Below, piece after piece: positions 10,146 through 18,634 of a stretch of DNA of 64,000 nucleotides. The stretch spans positions 868,001 through 932,000 of the forward strand of contig OZ244921.1 of NCBI GenBank assembly GCA_965221755.1. Direction: 5' to 3'. The stretch is from Azophilus sp965221755. Lineage in GTDB: Bacteria; Pseudomonadota; Gammaproteobacteria; Pseudomonadales; Azotimanducaceae. How positions within the stretch are numbered: position 1 is the first letter of the stretch; each line of letters begins with the position of its first letter. A program made the position numbers and the translations under genes. The notes under the pieces are model-generated. The model was not told the origin of the DNA. It made no database searches and saw nothing but the letters and a program-made list of their open reading frames with translations.

Positions 10146-13100
10146 GCGGCTGTGGAGCGAGAGGTCGGAGACGGAGCCGCTTGATGAGCGATGGCGTGGG
10201 GCTTGGTCGAAAGCTTCTGAGGACTCGCAAGTGCAAACGAGCAGTTGCCAAGACGACGTTTAGTCGGTTGCTCTCCGGCCACAGATAAACCAAGCCGACT
10301 GGCTCAACCCGCTGGGCACGAACCTTGTAGAAGGCCCGAATGCGCTCGGGCTCCTTGTCAATTTCCCGCTCGAACTGCTCGAGCCGGGTGCGCCAGTGGC
10401 GCACGTCCGCTTCTAACTGCCGCGTCTCCGCTAAATCGAACTCGAAAGTCAGTTGCTTGAATTCGGTTTCGTGGCGGGCCAGCTCATCGGCCACGCGGTC
10501 TCGTTGCGCCTCAAGGGTCTGTTTCAGTTCCTGGGCTTCGCGTTCGCCGCGTTGCGCCAGCCGGTCTCTGGCAATGGCCGCGAATTCCTCTGCCCGTGGT
10601 TCCAGTTGGGGCCGCAGTTCCTCAATGTCGCGCGCCGCGCTGTTGAGCAAGCGCTGACGGATGATGTCGTTGGGCGACGGCGGCGACCCGTCCAAGGACT
10701 CGTCCAGAAGCGCCAAGGTGCGCCGTTCGGCTTCCCGGGCGTAGGCGTTGAGGGGTTCCGTGCGTTGGCTGGGCTCAGTCCATCTTGCAGCGACGGGAAT
10801 CACTTCCTCGTGCAGGCGTTCGGCCTGCTGGCCATACAGCGAGAGGCGTCCCAAGAGGATCACCCGGGGAATGGAATCACGGGTCTGCGCTAAGCATGCG
10901 CGGGAAAGATCATAGTGGATGAAGCCTTGGGAGCGGAATCGGGCCAGCAGCCGCTGCGCCACCCGTTGTTCCAAGTGCAGGTGCACGCTCTCATCTGTCA
11001 ACGTTTTGGCAGCCTCGAACACCACGGGCCGAATGGGCGCGTCGCGACGCCATTCGGCGAGCTTGTCATCGGCCTTGCGTGGAGTGCGCAGGGTGTCCAA
11101 GGTAGCCGTCCAGCTTGGGTCCGTGGCCGCTCGCCGGTCCAGTGCCGGAAAGGCCCACACGGCATTGCCCGTGTCGTCGCGCCCCTCGGTCAGTGGCGGT
11201 GCGCCAAGCAGTTCCAAGGAGCAGGAAATGGCATCCCGGAACGGCTCGGCGGCAAAGCCCACCCACTTGCGGGAGCTGTCAAGCAGTCCGCGGCAATGTT
11301 CGATCTGCTGGGTCAGGTCGTCTTGGCGTTCGCGGGCGTCCTCCAGTTCTTCCCGTGTGACCTGCTTGCGGGCTTCATCAAGGTCCGCCCTTTCGATGGC
11401 CACCTTGAGCCGGTCTGCGTCGCCATGGCGGATGCCGCCCTTCAACATCTTTTCCACGTCGTCGTCGATGACCTGGGAAAGGCTTCCGAGCTCCCGCTTG
11501 ATGGTCTCCGTCTTGGTCACCAGCACTTCAAGCACCCGATCTTCCACCCGCTGCGGGAGCACGAAGTAGTGGCAGTTGACCTCCGGGCTGGGCTGCAGCT
11601 TGCGGTCGATGCGGCCGTTGCGCTGCTCGATGCGGCCTGGGTTCCAAGGCAGGTCGAAGTGGAACAGGTCGGTGCAGTGGGCTTGAAAGTTCAACCCTTC
11701 GCGAGCGGCGTCGGTGGCGATCAGGATGCGCAACGGGTCTTTTGCCGGGTGCGCGTTGAAGCGACGCTGGATTTCCTTGCGCCGGGCGCCGCCAACCAGG
11801 CCGTCAATCACCTCGATGCGCTCCTCGGCACGGTCCGTGCCTTCGATGGCCTGCTCCAGAATGGCCTTCAGATAGCGTTTCGTGCCCTGGCGGTTTTCGG
11901 TGAAGATCAGTACGCGGCGGTTGTTCCATTGCGGTGCCGGTCCTAAGGGCGGTGTGCCGAATGACGGCAGTGCCGGGCATTGATGTTCTCGAATCCAGTC
12001 GATCAGACGACGGGCCTTGGCGTCAGGAAGGTGCTTGGTGCGTTCCGCGATTTCTTGCATGCGGTCGAGCAGATGTTGCTCCCGCGCCCATAGGGCCGCA
12101 TCCGGTGAGGCGTCGGCTTCGGACGCGCTGGTGAGTGCGGCGGTTTGCTCCTCATCCTGTTCTTTGAGATCCGTATCCGTCCATTCGCCGCGCTCATCAT
12201 CGGCGTCGGGCGGCTGGGTGAACAACTCGACGTGGCTGCCTTTGATGTCCGGTTCAGCGGAAGCTTGCGATTGCTGCCAATGACGCACCACGGTTTCCCG
12301 GTGCACCTTCAAGCTGCGGGCGAATGCCTCGATGGACGACAGCAACCGCTGCTGCAGCCCCACCACCAGCAGGCCAGCAGCGGCTTGGACTCTATTCGAG
12401 GCGGTGGCGTGGCGTTGTTCCCTGGCCGTGCGGTATTTGTCGAGCAACTGGGAAAGTGCCAGTTCGGGCGCGTCGGGCGGCAAGCCGTCGAGAACTAGGC
12501 GCTTCACGTTGCGCTTCGGGAAGCCGCCTTGGACTTGGCGGATGTCCTCCTTCAAACGCCGCACCATCACGTCCTCCAGAACGCGCTTGCCTCGGATCTT
12601 GATGCCCCGAGTGAAGCGGTAGGGATCCAGCAGTTCCAAAAGCGTGGAGAAGCTATTCGAGTGGCCGTTATGGGGCGTTGCCGACAGGAATAGACGGTGC
12701 TCAAATCGTGCGGAAAGGTCTCGTATGGCGCGGGTGAATTGGCTCTCGATGCCGTACCGCCCGCCGGACGAGGGCGCGGCGTGATGGGCCTCGTCCAGGA
12801 TGAGCAGGCTGCCGGGGAGCATGGGGCCGAGCCAGGCTCGCATGGGCTCGGCATAGATTGGGTCAATCAGCAGGTTGTGGGACACCAGAAACCGGCTGTG
12901 GGTCAGCCAAGGGTTGACGCCGAAACCGCGTTCACGGCGCATTCTGGAGACGTAGGCCCGGTCGATGATCTCGAACACCAGCCCGAACCGCTCCTCCAGC
13001 TCACCCTTCCACTGCTCTAGCACCGAGGGCGGCGCGGCAACCACAATTACCTTCGCCTTGCGGCGCAGCAGCAGTTCGCGCGCGATCAGGCCAGCCTCGA

Positions 13101-13566
13101 TGGTCTTGCCCAGCCCCGTATCGTCGGCGATGAAGAGGTTCACTCTGGGCAGCCGCAGCGCCTTGCGCAGTGGCTCCATCTGGTAAGCGTCGATAGTGAT
13201 GCCAGCGCGGAAGGGCGCTTGGAACAGGTTGGGGTCCGTCGCCGTGGAGCAGTTCCAGCGCAGCGTGTTGTAGAAGGCGGCAAACCAGCGCGGCGAGTCG
13301 AAGCCCTTGGCGCCGAGGTCCGCCCAGCCCTCATCTTCCAGAATGCGCCGGTCGATCTCGTAGTTCCAGAAGACGGTGAGTTGTTGGCCTTGGGCATCAT
13401 CGTCGGCACAGGCCAGCTTCACCCTGGGTGACTCGCAGGGCATCTCCGCGGCGATGACGTCTTCAACCAGCCAGCGGCGGGAACGCACCTGAACGAGTTC
13501 GCCGACCTCGGGCGGACCTTCGGGCAACATTGTGGTGGGTTGCGGGGTCCGATCAGAGCCGATCAT
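9610..13566 (-). CDS. drmD: DrmD-type SNF2 helicase with an aberrant out-of-frame tail
   Basis: The ORF has 1318 codons. Residues 1 to about 1100 form a SNF2/Rad54-like helicase: Walker A ADDTGLGKTIEAGLIAREL, DEAH box LILDEAHHAAPSS, LFLSATPHNGHSNSF, and helicase C motifs ATDAAREGLNFQAH and WNPGRIEQRNGRIDR, then a long charged coiled-coil region. The family-like part ends at GLVYLWPESN (10267). The last 218 codons read drmMI in the wrong frame and are rich in R, A and P, so they are not a real domain; the native stop has been lost. The start overlaps the stop of the small upstream ORF by ATGA. DrmD is the class 1 DISARM helicase. It may still fold, but with a junk extension. Confidence 0.87.
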   Translation of the reverse strand: MIGSDRTPQPTTMLPEGPPEVGELVQVRSRRWLVEDVIAAEMPCESPRVKLACADDDAQGQQLTVFWNYEIDRRILEDEGWADLGAKGFDSPRWFAAFYNTLRWNCSTATDPNLFQAPFRAGITIDAYQMEPLRKALRLPRVNLFIADDTGLGKTIEAGLIARELLLRRKAKVIVVAAPPSVLEQWKGELEERFGLVFEIIDRAYVSRMRRERGFGVNPWLTHSRFLVSHNLLIDPIYAEPMRAWLGPMLPGSLLILDEAHHAAPSSGGRYGIESQFTRAIRDLSARFEHRLFLSATPHNGHSNSFSTLLELLDPYRFTRGIKIRGKRVLEDVMVRRLKEDIRQVQGGFPKRNVKRLVLDGLPPDAPELALSQLLDKYRTAREQRHATASNRVQAAAGLLVVGLQQRLLSSIEAFARSLKVHRETVVRHWQQSQASAEPDIKGSHVELFTQPPDADDERGEWTDTDLKEQDEEQTAALTSASEADASPDAALWAREQHLLDRMQEIAERTKHLPDAKARRLIDWIREHQCPALPSFGTPPLGPAPQWNNRRVLIFTENRQGTKRYLKAILEQAIEGTDRAEERIEVIDGLVGGARRKEIQRRFNAHPAKDPLRILIATDAAREGLNFQAHCTDLFHFDLPWNPGRIEQRNGRIDRKLQPSPEVNCHYFVLPQRVEDRVLEVLVTKTETIKRELGSLSQVIDDDVEKMLKGGIRHGDADRLKVAIERADLDEARKQVTREELEDARERQDDLTQQIEHCRGLLDSSRKWVGFAAEPFRDAISCSLELLGAPPLTEGRDDTGNAVWAFPALDRRAATDPSWTATLDTLRTPRKADDKLAEWRRDAPIRPVVFEAAKTLTDESVHLHLEQRVAQRLLARFRSQGFIHYDLSRACLAQTRDSIPRVILLGRLSLYGQQAERLHEEVIPVAARWTEPSQRTEPLNAYAREAERRTLALLDESLDGSPPSPNDIIRQRLLNSAARDIEELRPQLEPRAEEFAAIARDRLAQRGEREAQELKQTLEAQRDRVADELARHETEFKQLTFEFDLAETRQLEADVRHWRTRLEQFEREIDKEPERIRAFYKVRAQRVEPVGLVYLWPESNRLNVVLATARLHLRVLRSFRPSPTPSLIKRLRLRPLAPQPHGAAAARNGHPRWPAVQRHDTAPDFNAQGRELRLARVPGGRHAANRRSAHIDGHAGTAGPKPPAQRAKGKAPCRPVGEQPQVPKRGERALGRAGAARTLRAAARLPSRPRRLQGRTPAARLGRPAGGSLSGPLDPDTAAGVPALRGRARHAAPRRDLPWRLFAGHPVSAAARGRRAAP

Positions 13567-13781
13567 CGGCCGACATTTGATATCGGAAGGCCGCTGTTGC
13601 CCCAGACAAAGCCGTCCGCAAATGGCGCTTCAATCGCTTCTGCCAAGCTGCGATCCTCCATGGCCTTAAACAGGGCGAGTGCCAAGCGTTCTTCGTCATT
13701 GACGGCGCGATAGCGGTCGATCATCCCTTTAGGCTCGCCGAGGATTCGTTGTTCATTTGGGTTGTTGATATCAAGGTGCAT
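13563..13781 (-). CDS. 72-aa protein opening the DISARM operon
   Basis: A short acidic protein from an ATG at 13781, with a GGTGGGG stretch about 7 bases upstream acting as ribosome binding site, ending in a TGA that overlaps the drmD start (ATGA). That overlap makes translational coupling, and so a real gene, likely. I do not recognise a family. It has no Cys, no membrane segment and no helix-turn-helix that I can see; the central part (DRYRAVNDEERLALALFKAM) is probably helical. It could be a small regulator or antitoxin-like partner, but nothing in the sequence decides this. Confidence 0.6.
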   Translation of the reverse strand: MHLDINNPNEQRILGEPKGMIDRYRAVNDEERLALALFKAMEDRSLAEAIEAPFADGFVWGNSGLPISNVGR

Positions 13782-13859
13782 GACCAAACCCCACCATTGT
13801 AGCCATCATGCCGTTACTGGCCAGATGATGCCCAGTCTCGCTTGAACCGGATCAGCGCC

Positions 13860-15254
13860 TCAGGTTTCGAGCAGCCTGCCGGCGTCGGCGCGAACCCGCT
13901 TTTCCGGATAGCAGGCGTAGCAGCCGGCGGCGATCAGGCAAAGGCCGCCGGCAACAGGCCCGATCAACAGCACGCCGAGCGGTTCGGCGGCGCTTCTGCC
14001 GTAGGCCGCCAGCAGGTAGCTCATCAAGGCCGCCGAGGCGGCGTGGACCCATTTGGTCATCAGGCCTTGGACGCCGTAGTACATGGCTGACCGGCCAGCC
14101 CCCGTGCGCGCCTGATCGACGTCGATCAACTGGCCGAGGATGACCGTCGGCAGGATCATGACGCCGGCAATCGCCAGCCCCTTGAGCGCGGACAGCCCCA
14201 CTACCACGGCCAGGTTCATTGCGTCATGGGCATCGCCCGGGGCGCTCGGCGTGAGCAGCCCGTAGGGCAAGTGGGCCAGCCCTAGGATCAGTATGGAAAG
14301 CACCAAGGCCATCTTGGTGCCGATGCGGTCCACGACGCGCTGGATGAACATGAAGCTGACCAGGATGCCGGGCAGCATGCTCAGGGAAAGCACCGCCGCG
14401 AACCCCTCGTCCCGGCCCAGGAGCACACGGGCGAAATAGGGGATGGCCGGCCCGATCATGTGGATGCCCAGAGCGAAGACCACCTGTGCCAACAGGTAGG
14501 TGAGAAAGGGCGCGTTGTTGAGCGTGGCGCCCAGCGCCCGGCGTAGGTTCATGGCGCTCGGCCGATGGTGCAGCTCCCGTTCGCGCACCACGAACAGGGG
14601 GCACAGGCAGAACCCCAGCGAAACCACGCAGGAAATGACCACAACCCATTGCACTGCGGTGCTCGCATCCATGCCCAGCTCCCGGAACGCCTTGATGCCG
14701 GCCAGCCACAGGATGCCGTAGGCCATCGCGATGGAGCCGCCGACCACCGAGCGCAGCCGCATCAGTTCGACCCGTTCCGCTTCGGTGCTGGCCAGTTCCG
14801 GCAGCAATGCGTTGTAGGGGGCGACGTAAACCGTGAAGAAGACGTAGTAGAGGCAGAGCAGCACCGTCAGGTAGATGAAAACCTCATGGGTGCCGGGCTC
14901 TCCGGGCGGAAAGAACAGCAGCGCCGGGGTCACGGCCATCGGGACGACGCCGAACGCCAGGAAAATCCGGCGGCGACCGAACTTGGAGCGCGAACGATCC
15001 GAGTAATGGCCCACCAGCGGGTCGGCGAGCGAATCGATCGCGCCGCCGATCAGCCGCGCCAGCCCGTAGGCGGTCAGCACGCCCAGGAAAATCTCCTCGG
15101 AAACCTGAACCTGCAGGCCTGCCCCTTCCGGCGGCAGGTAGAAGTAAATGCCGACGGACACGACAATGGTTGAGGTGATCTGCCATCCGGGCGCGCCGAG
15201 CACGAACAGCAGGCTGTCCCGGAGGTTCAAATGCCCGGTCGGGTATCGTTTCAG
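13860..15254 (-). CDS. GPH-family (MelB-like) MFS transporter with probable CTG start
   Basis: A 464-residue polytopic membrane protein with about 12 hydrophobic segments and the GPH-family signature DSLADPLVGHYSDRSRSKFG followed by a basic RRR loop. Families with this signature move sugars or other small organic molecules with Na+ or H+. No ATG, GTG or TTG fits the conserved N-terminus. The frame has a strong GGAGGA (15261-15266) six bases before a CTG at 15254, giving KRYPTGHLNLRDSLLF, so a CTG start is proposed; a TTG seven codons further in is the alternative. The open frame continues upstream into the divergent oxygenase gene but that part is antisense. Divergent expression with the carotenoid oxygenase suggests handling of a related compound. 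Confidence 0.85.
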   Translation of the reverse strand: MKRYPTGHLNLRDSLLFVLGAPGWQITSTIVVSVGIYFYLPPEGAGLQVQVSEEIFLGVLTAYGLARLIGGAIDSLADPLVGHYSDRSRSKFGRRRIFLAFGVVPMAVTPALLFFPPGEPGTHEVFIYLTVLLCLYYVFFTVYVAPYNALLPELASTEAERVELMRLRSVVGGSIAMAYGILWLAGIKAFRELGMDASTAVQWVVVISCVVSLGFCLCPLFVVRERELHHRPSAMNLRRALGATLNNAPFLTYLLAQVVFALGIHMIGPAIPYFARVLLGRDEGFAAVLSLSMLPGILVSFMFIQRVVDRIGTKMALVLSILILGLAHLPYGLLTPSAPGDAHDAMNLAVVVGLSALKGLAIAGVMILPTVILGQLIDVDQARTGAGRSAMYYGVQGLMTKWVHAASAALMSYLLAAYGRSAAEPLGVLLIGPVAGGLCLIAAGCYACYPEKRVRADAGRLLET

Positions 15255-15371
15255 TGGCTGTCCTCCAATTTCAAATTCTCTGCCCGGCGAGCTATCATAA
15301 CGGTAATTGCCCTTGAGCCTTGGATCCGTTTTGGCCGGGGCTGGGCGCCACAAGACAGGGAGACTCCAGCG

Positions 15372-16724
15372 ATGGCGGAAGCAATTGAAGACACACCGGT
15401 CCACCTGCGCGGCAATGGCCGCCCCATCGGCGAGGAGCGCACGCTTGAGCGGCTGAAGGTGACTGGAACCATCCCCGCCGAACTCGATGGCCGCTTCGTG
15501 CGCAACGGCGCCAACCCCTTTACCGGGACGAGCAGCCACCCGTTCTTCGGCGACGGCATGCTGCACGGCGTCAGGATTCGCGACGGGCGCGCTGAGTGGT
15601 ACCGCAACCGCTACGTGCAAACCCCCTTCATCGCCAACCCCGCGACCGACATTCTCGACCCCGCCGTGTTGATGGACATGAAGTCGTCAAAGGCGAACAC
15701 CCACGTCATCGGCCATGCCGGCAAGATCCTGGCGCTTGAGGAAGGCCACTTTCCCTATGTGATCGACGGCGAGCTCGGCACCTTGGGGCCCACCGACTTC
15801 GATGGCGTCCTGAATGGCTCGTTCACTGCGCATCCGAAGATCTGTCCGGTCACCGGCGAGTTGCTCGCCTTCGGCTACTCCGCCATGCCGCCCTACCTGC
15901 GCTACCTGCGCGTGTCGGCGGATGGCCAGCTGGTTCAGGTGGAGAACGTCACGGTCGGCGGGCCGACCATGATGCACGACTTCAACATAACCCGGAACCA
16001 CGTCGTGTTCATGGACCTGCCGGCGGTGTTCAACATGGAACTGGCGATGAGCGGCGAACTGCCCATTCGCTGGGACGACAGCTATCCGGCCCGGCTGGGC
16101 GTGATGCCGCGCAACGGCAACGACGGTCAAGTGACTTGGTACGACATCAACCCCTGCTACGTTTTCCACCCCATGAACGCCTATGAGGACGGCGACGCCA
16201 TCGTGCTTGACGTGGCCCGCTTCAGCCACATGTGGCGCGAATCCGCCATGGATTTCCCGCCGCCGGAACTGTGGCGGTTCACCATCGACACGGCCACCGG
16301 CAAGGTGCGCGAGGAGCAGGTGGATGACCGCAGCGCCGAGTTCCCCCGGGTCGCCGACAGCGTCATCGGCCTCAAGCACCGCTACGGCTACATGATGAGC
16401 ATGTCCGAAGCGGGCATCCCTGACGATCCGATCGACGCGACGGGGGCCATTTTAAAGTACGACCGGGAGACGGGAGCGCGTTCATCGGTGGAGTTCGGCC
16501 GGGGCCGCGTCGGCGGCGAGGCGGTGTTCGCGCCCGCAGCCGACCCCAAGAGCGAGGACGACGGCTACCTGATGACGTTCGTTTACGATGCCCGCTCGGA
16601 CAGCAGCCGCTTCGTCATCATGGACGCGGCGACCATGGACAACGAACCGATCGCGTCGGTCGAGCTGCCCCGCATTCCGGATGGCTTTCACGGCAGTTGG
16701 ATTCCGGCAGCCGTCGCGGACTGA
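15372..16724 (+). CDS. Carotenoid cleavage oxygenase family protein
   Basis: A 450-residue non-heme iron(II) dioxygenase of the carotenoid/lignostilbene cleavage (RPE65) family, near the usual length. The four iron-binding histidines are visible as His154 (TAHPK), His202 (MMHDFNIT), His266 (VFHPMNAY) and His440 (GFHGSW). Such enzymes split a conjugated C=C bond in carotenoids, apocarotenoids or stilbenes; the substrate cannot be told from sequence. The start is the ATG at 15372, preceded by GGGAG; in-frame codons upstream are not needed for the fold. There is no signal peptide. It is divergent from the GPH transporter and convergent with the LLM oxidoreductase, three bases apart. Confidence 0.9.
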   Translation: MAEAIEDTPVHLRGNGRPIGEERTLERLKVTGTIPAELDGRFVRNGANPFTGTSSHPFFGDGMLHGVRIRDGRAEWYRNRYVQTPFIANPATDILDPAVLMDMKSSKANTHVIGHAGKILALEEGHFPYVIDGELGTLGPTDFDGVLNGSFTAHPKICPVTGELLAFGYSAMPPYLRYLRVSADGQLVQVENVTVGGPTMMHDFNITRNHVVFMDLPAVFNMELAMSGELPIRWDDSYPARLGVMPRNGNDGQVTWYDINPCYVFHPMNAYEDGDAIVLDVARFSHMWRESAMDFPPPELWRFTIDTATGKVREEQVDDRSAEFPRVADSVIGLKHRYGYMMSMSEAGIPDDPIDATGAILKYDRETGARSSVEFGRGRVGGEAVFAPAADPKSEDDGYLMTFVYDARSDSSRFVIMDAATMDNEPIASVELPRIPDGFHGSWIPAAVAD

Positions 16725-16727
16725 GGC

Positions 16728-17645
16728 TCATCCCTTCAGGCTCCCGAGGAATTCCAAGGTGCGTTGGTAGGCGCCGTCCCCGACGTCCATGATGGCGGCG
16801 TTGAAGTCGGTGACGCCCGCATCCTCCAAGCGCTTGATCTCGCCGCGCAGCAGGTTCTCATCGCCCAGCAAGGCGATGTCCGCCGGCCCCGCCACGCCCT
16901 CCCGGTCGAGCATGGCGCGATAGCTCGGCAACTGTCCGTAGATCACTAGGCTCTTGGCGATTTCCGCCCGGGCCGCGTCGGGCTTGGCGGTCAAGGCGAT
17001 GGGGTAGCCGCCGACGATCTGCGGCGCCGGTCGCCCGGCGGCGTCCGCGGCCGCGGTCAGCCGTTTCACGATGTGGGTCTGCATGGTCTTCGGACCCACC
17101 ATCCAAGTGCTGGTGCCGTCGGCAAGCTCTCCGGCGATCCTCAGCATGGCCGGGCCGAGCGCGGCGACCACCACCTTGAGGCCCTCGGAACCGGGGATGT
17201 CCAAGGCCAGCCCGCGCACCCGATACTCCTCGCCCTCGTAGTTGGCGGTCTCGCCCCGCGCCAACTGCATGAGCACTTCAAGGTACTCGCGCATGTGCGC
17301 GGCGCGCCGCTCGTAGGAAAGGCCGAGCATGTCCTCGATGACCAGCTTGTGGGACAGCCCGATGCCCAGCGTGAAGCGGCCGGGAGCGGCCGCTTGGGTG
17401 GTGAGGGCCTGCTGGGCGATGGCGGTCGGATGCCGGGGGTAGGTGGGAGTGACCGCGGTGCCAAGGCCGATGCGCTTGGTTTCGCGACCGATCAAGGCGA
17501 GGGCGGAGATGGCGTCGAACGAAAATATGTTGGCCAGCCAGACGTTGTCGAGCCCGGCCGCCTCGGCCTCCTTGGCCCTGCCGATCACGCCGTCGAGGTC
17601 ATTGCCGGCGGCGCCGTCCGCGCCGATCATGGTGCCTATGCGCAT
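16728..17645 (-). CDS. LLM-class (luciferase-like) F420-dependent oxidoreductase
   Basis: A 305-residue TIM-barrel protein of the bacterial luciferase-like superfamily, started at the ATG at 17645 behind AAGGAA; longer readings add non-conserved residues. Characteristic segments are MRIGTMIGADGAAG, AEAAGLDNVWLANIF, IGLGTAVTPTYPRHP and GRFTLGIGLSHK. The sequence resembles the F420-dependent branch more than FMN-dependent monooxygenases. Placement beside a complete set of F420 biosynthesis genes and an F420 reductase supports F420H2 as its hydride donor. The organic substrate is unknown. It is transcribed away from the F420 operon, from a 259-bp intergenic region that contains repeat copy A. 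Confidence 0.85.
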   Translation of the reverse strand: MRIGTMIGADGAAGNDLDGVIGRAKEAEAAGLDNVWLANIFSFDAISALALIGRETKRIGLGTAVTPTYPRHPTAIAQQALTTQAAAPGRFTLGIGLSHKLVIEDMLGLSYERRAAHMREYLEVLMQLARGETANYEGEEYRVRGLALDIPGSEGLKVVVAALGPAMLRIAGELADGTSTWMVGPKTMQTHIVKRLTAAADAAGRPAPQIVGGYPIALTAKPDAARAEIAKSLVIYGQLPSYRAMLDREGVAGPADIALLGDENLLRGEIKRLEDAGVTDFNAAIMDVGDGAYQRTLEFLGSLKG

Positions 17646-17750
17646 GGGCTTTCCTTCTTGCATTGGGATTGGCCGCAAACCATAGGCCAAATGGCGGCCA
17701 TATGGAATGGGGTTGCCTGGTTCGAGACGAGGACGGGGCGGCAATGTGCA

Positions 17751-17836
17751 GGCTCAGAAACCTATCGGAATCCGACCTAAGCGACGAGCGCGGAGTTTCG
17801 CGCAGCGAAACTCCATCCGCGACCGTCAGGTCGCGC
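17751..17836 (+). repeat. Intergenic palindromic repeat, copy A
   Basis: This copy contains the hairpin GGAGTTTCGC-GCA-GCGAAACTCC followed by a second inverted repeat CGCGACC-GTCA-GGTCGCG. Its left part (AGAAACCTATCGGAATCCGA) matches copies B to E, and its right part matches copy B closely in reverse orientation. It lies between the LLM oxidoreductase and fno. It is probably a REP- or MITE-like element; as a hairpin it may also affect the transcripts leaving this divergent region. Confidence 0.75.
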
Positions 17837-17904
17837 AATGGCATCCAACAGGCGTTTGCCCTCATAATCGCATCCTTTTTTTGAAGAGGCTTCTGGAAGC
17901 GCTT

Positions 17905-18582
17905 ATGTCATCAATCGAGAACGACAGGGAAACCATTGCCATCCTCGGCGGCACGGGAGACCTCGGCACCGGCCTCGCCATTCGCTGGTCGAGGGCCGGA
18001 CATCGGATCATCATCGGCTCGCGGACGCTGCCGAAGGCCGAGCGGGCGGTGGCCGACCTGCGCGCCATCAGCCCGGACACGCCGGCGGCGCCCATGGAGA
18101 ACGCCGCCGCGGCGGCGGCCGGCGACATCGTGGTGCTCACCGTGCCGGCGGAGCATCAGCTCTCAACCCTGGCCGGGGTGAAGGCGGCTCTGGCGGGCAA
18201 GATCCTCATCGACGTCACCGTGCCCTTGGTGCCGCCCAAGGTGGGCACCGTGCAGCTGCCGCCGCAAGGCAGTGCCGGCAAGCGGGCCCAGGACATGCTC
18301 GGCGAGGAGGTCATGGTGGTCACCGCCTATCAGAACGTCGCCGCCCACCTGCTGCGGGAAGACGTGGAAATCGAATGCGACGTGCTCATTGCCGGCAACA
18401 AGAAGGCGGCTCGGGACAAGGTGATGCAGCTCACCGAGGAAGCGGGCATGACCGGCTGGCATGCCGGGCCGATCGAGAATTCGGCGGCCGCCGAGGCGCT
18501 CACCTCCATATTGATCCAAATCAACCGCCGCCACGACATCTCCCACTCCGGCATCAAGATCGTCGGCCAGTCCGACCACTGA
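17905..18582 (+). CDS. fno: F420H2:NADP+ oxidoreductase
   Basis: A 225-residue NADPH-dependent F420 reductase. It has the N-terminal Rossmann motif IAILGGTGDLGTGLA, the NADP-binding IIGSRTLPKAE after beta-2, and conserved VTVPLVPPKVGTVQLP and VVTAYQNVAAHLL. It exchanges hydride between NADP(H) and F420, keeping F420H2 available for enzymes such as the neighbouring LLM oxidoreductase. The start is the ATG at 17905 with GGAAG upstream. It leads the plus-strand F420 operon, 52 bp before cofE. The length matches the family. Confidence 0.92.
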   Translation: MSSIENDRETIAILGGTGDLGTGLAIRWSRAGHRIIIGSRTLPKAERAVADLRAISPDTPAAPMENAAAAAAGDIVVLTVPAEHQLSTLAGVKAALAGKILIDVTVPLVPPKVGTVQLPPQGSAGKRAQDMLGEEVMVVTAYQNVAAHLLREDVEIECDVLIAGNKKAARDKVMQLTEEAGMTGWHAGPIENSAAAEALTSILIQINRRHDISHSGIKIVGQSDH

Positions 18583-18634
18583 TGGCCGTCGGCCTGCTGC
18601 GTTGGGCGGCGACCGGCGGACGGGACGGCCACCG

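Noticed and set aside
9610..10266. C-terminal 218 residues of the drmD reading frame as a novel domain
   Set aside because: They are drmMI coding sequence read in the wrong frame; composition is Arg/Ala/Pro-rich and there is no conserved motif.
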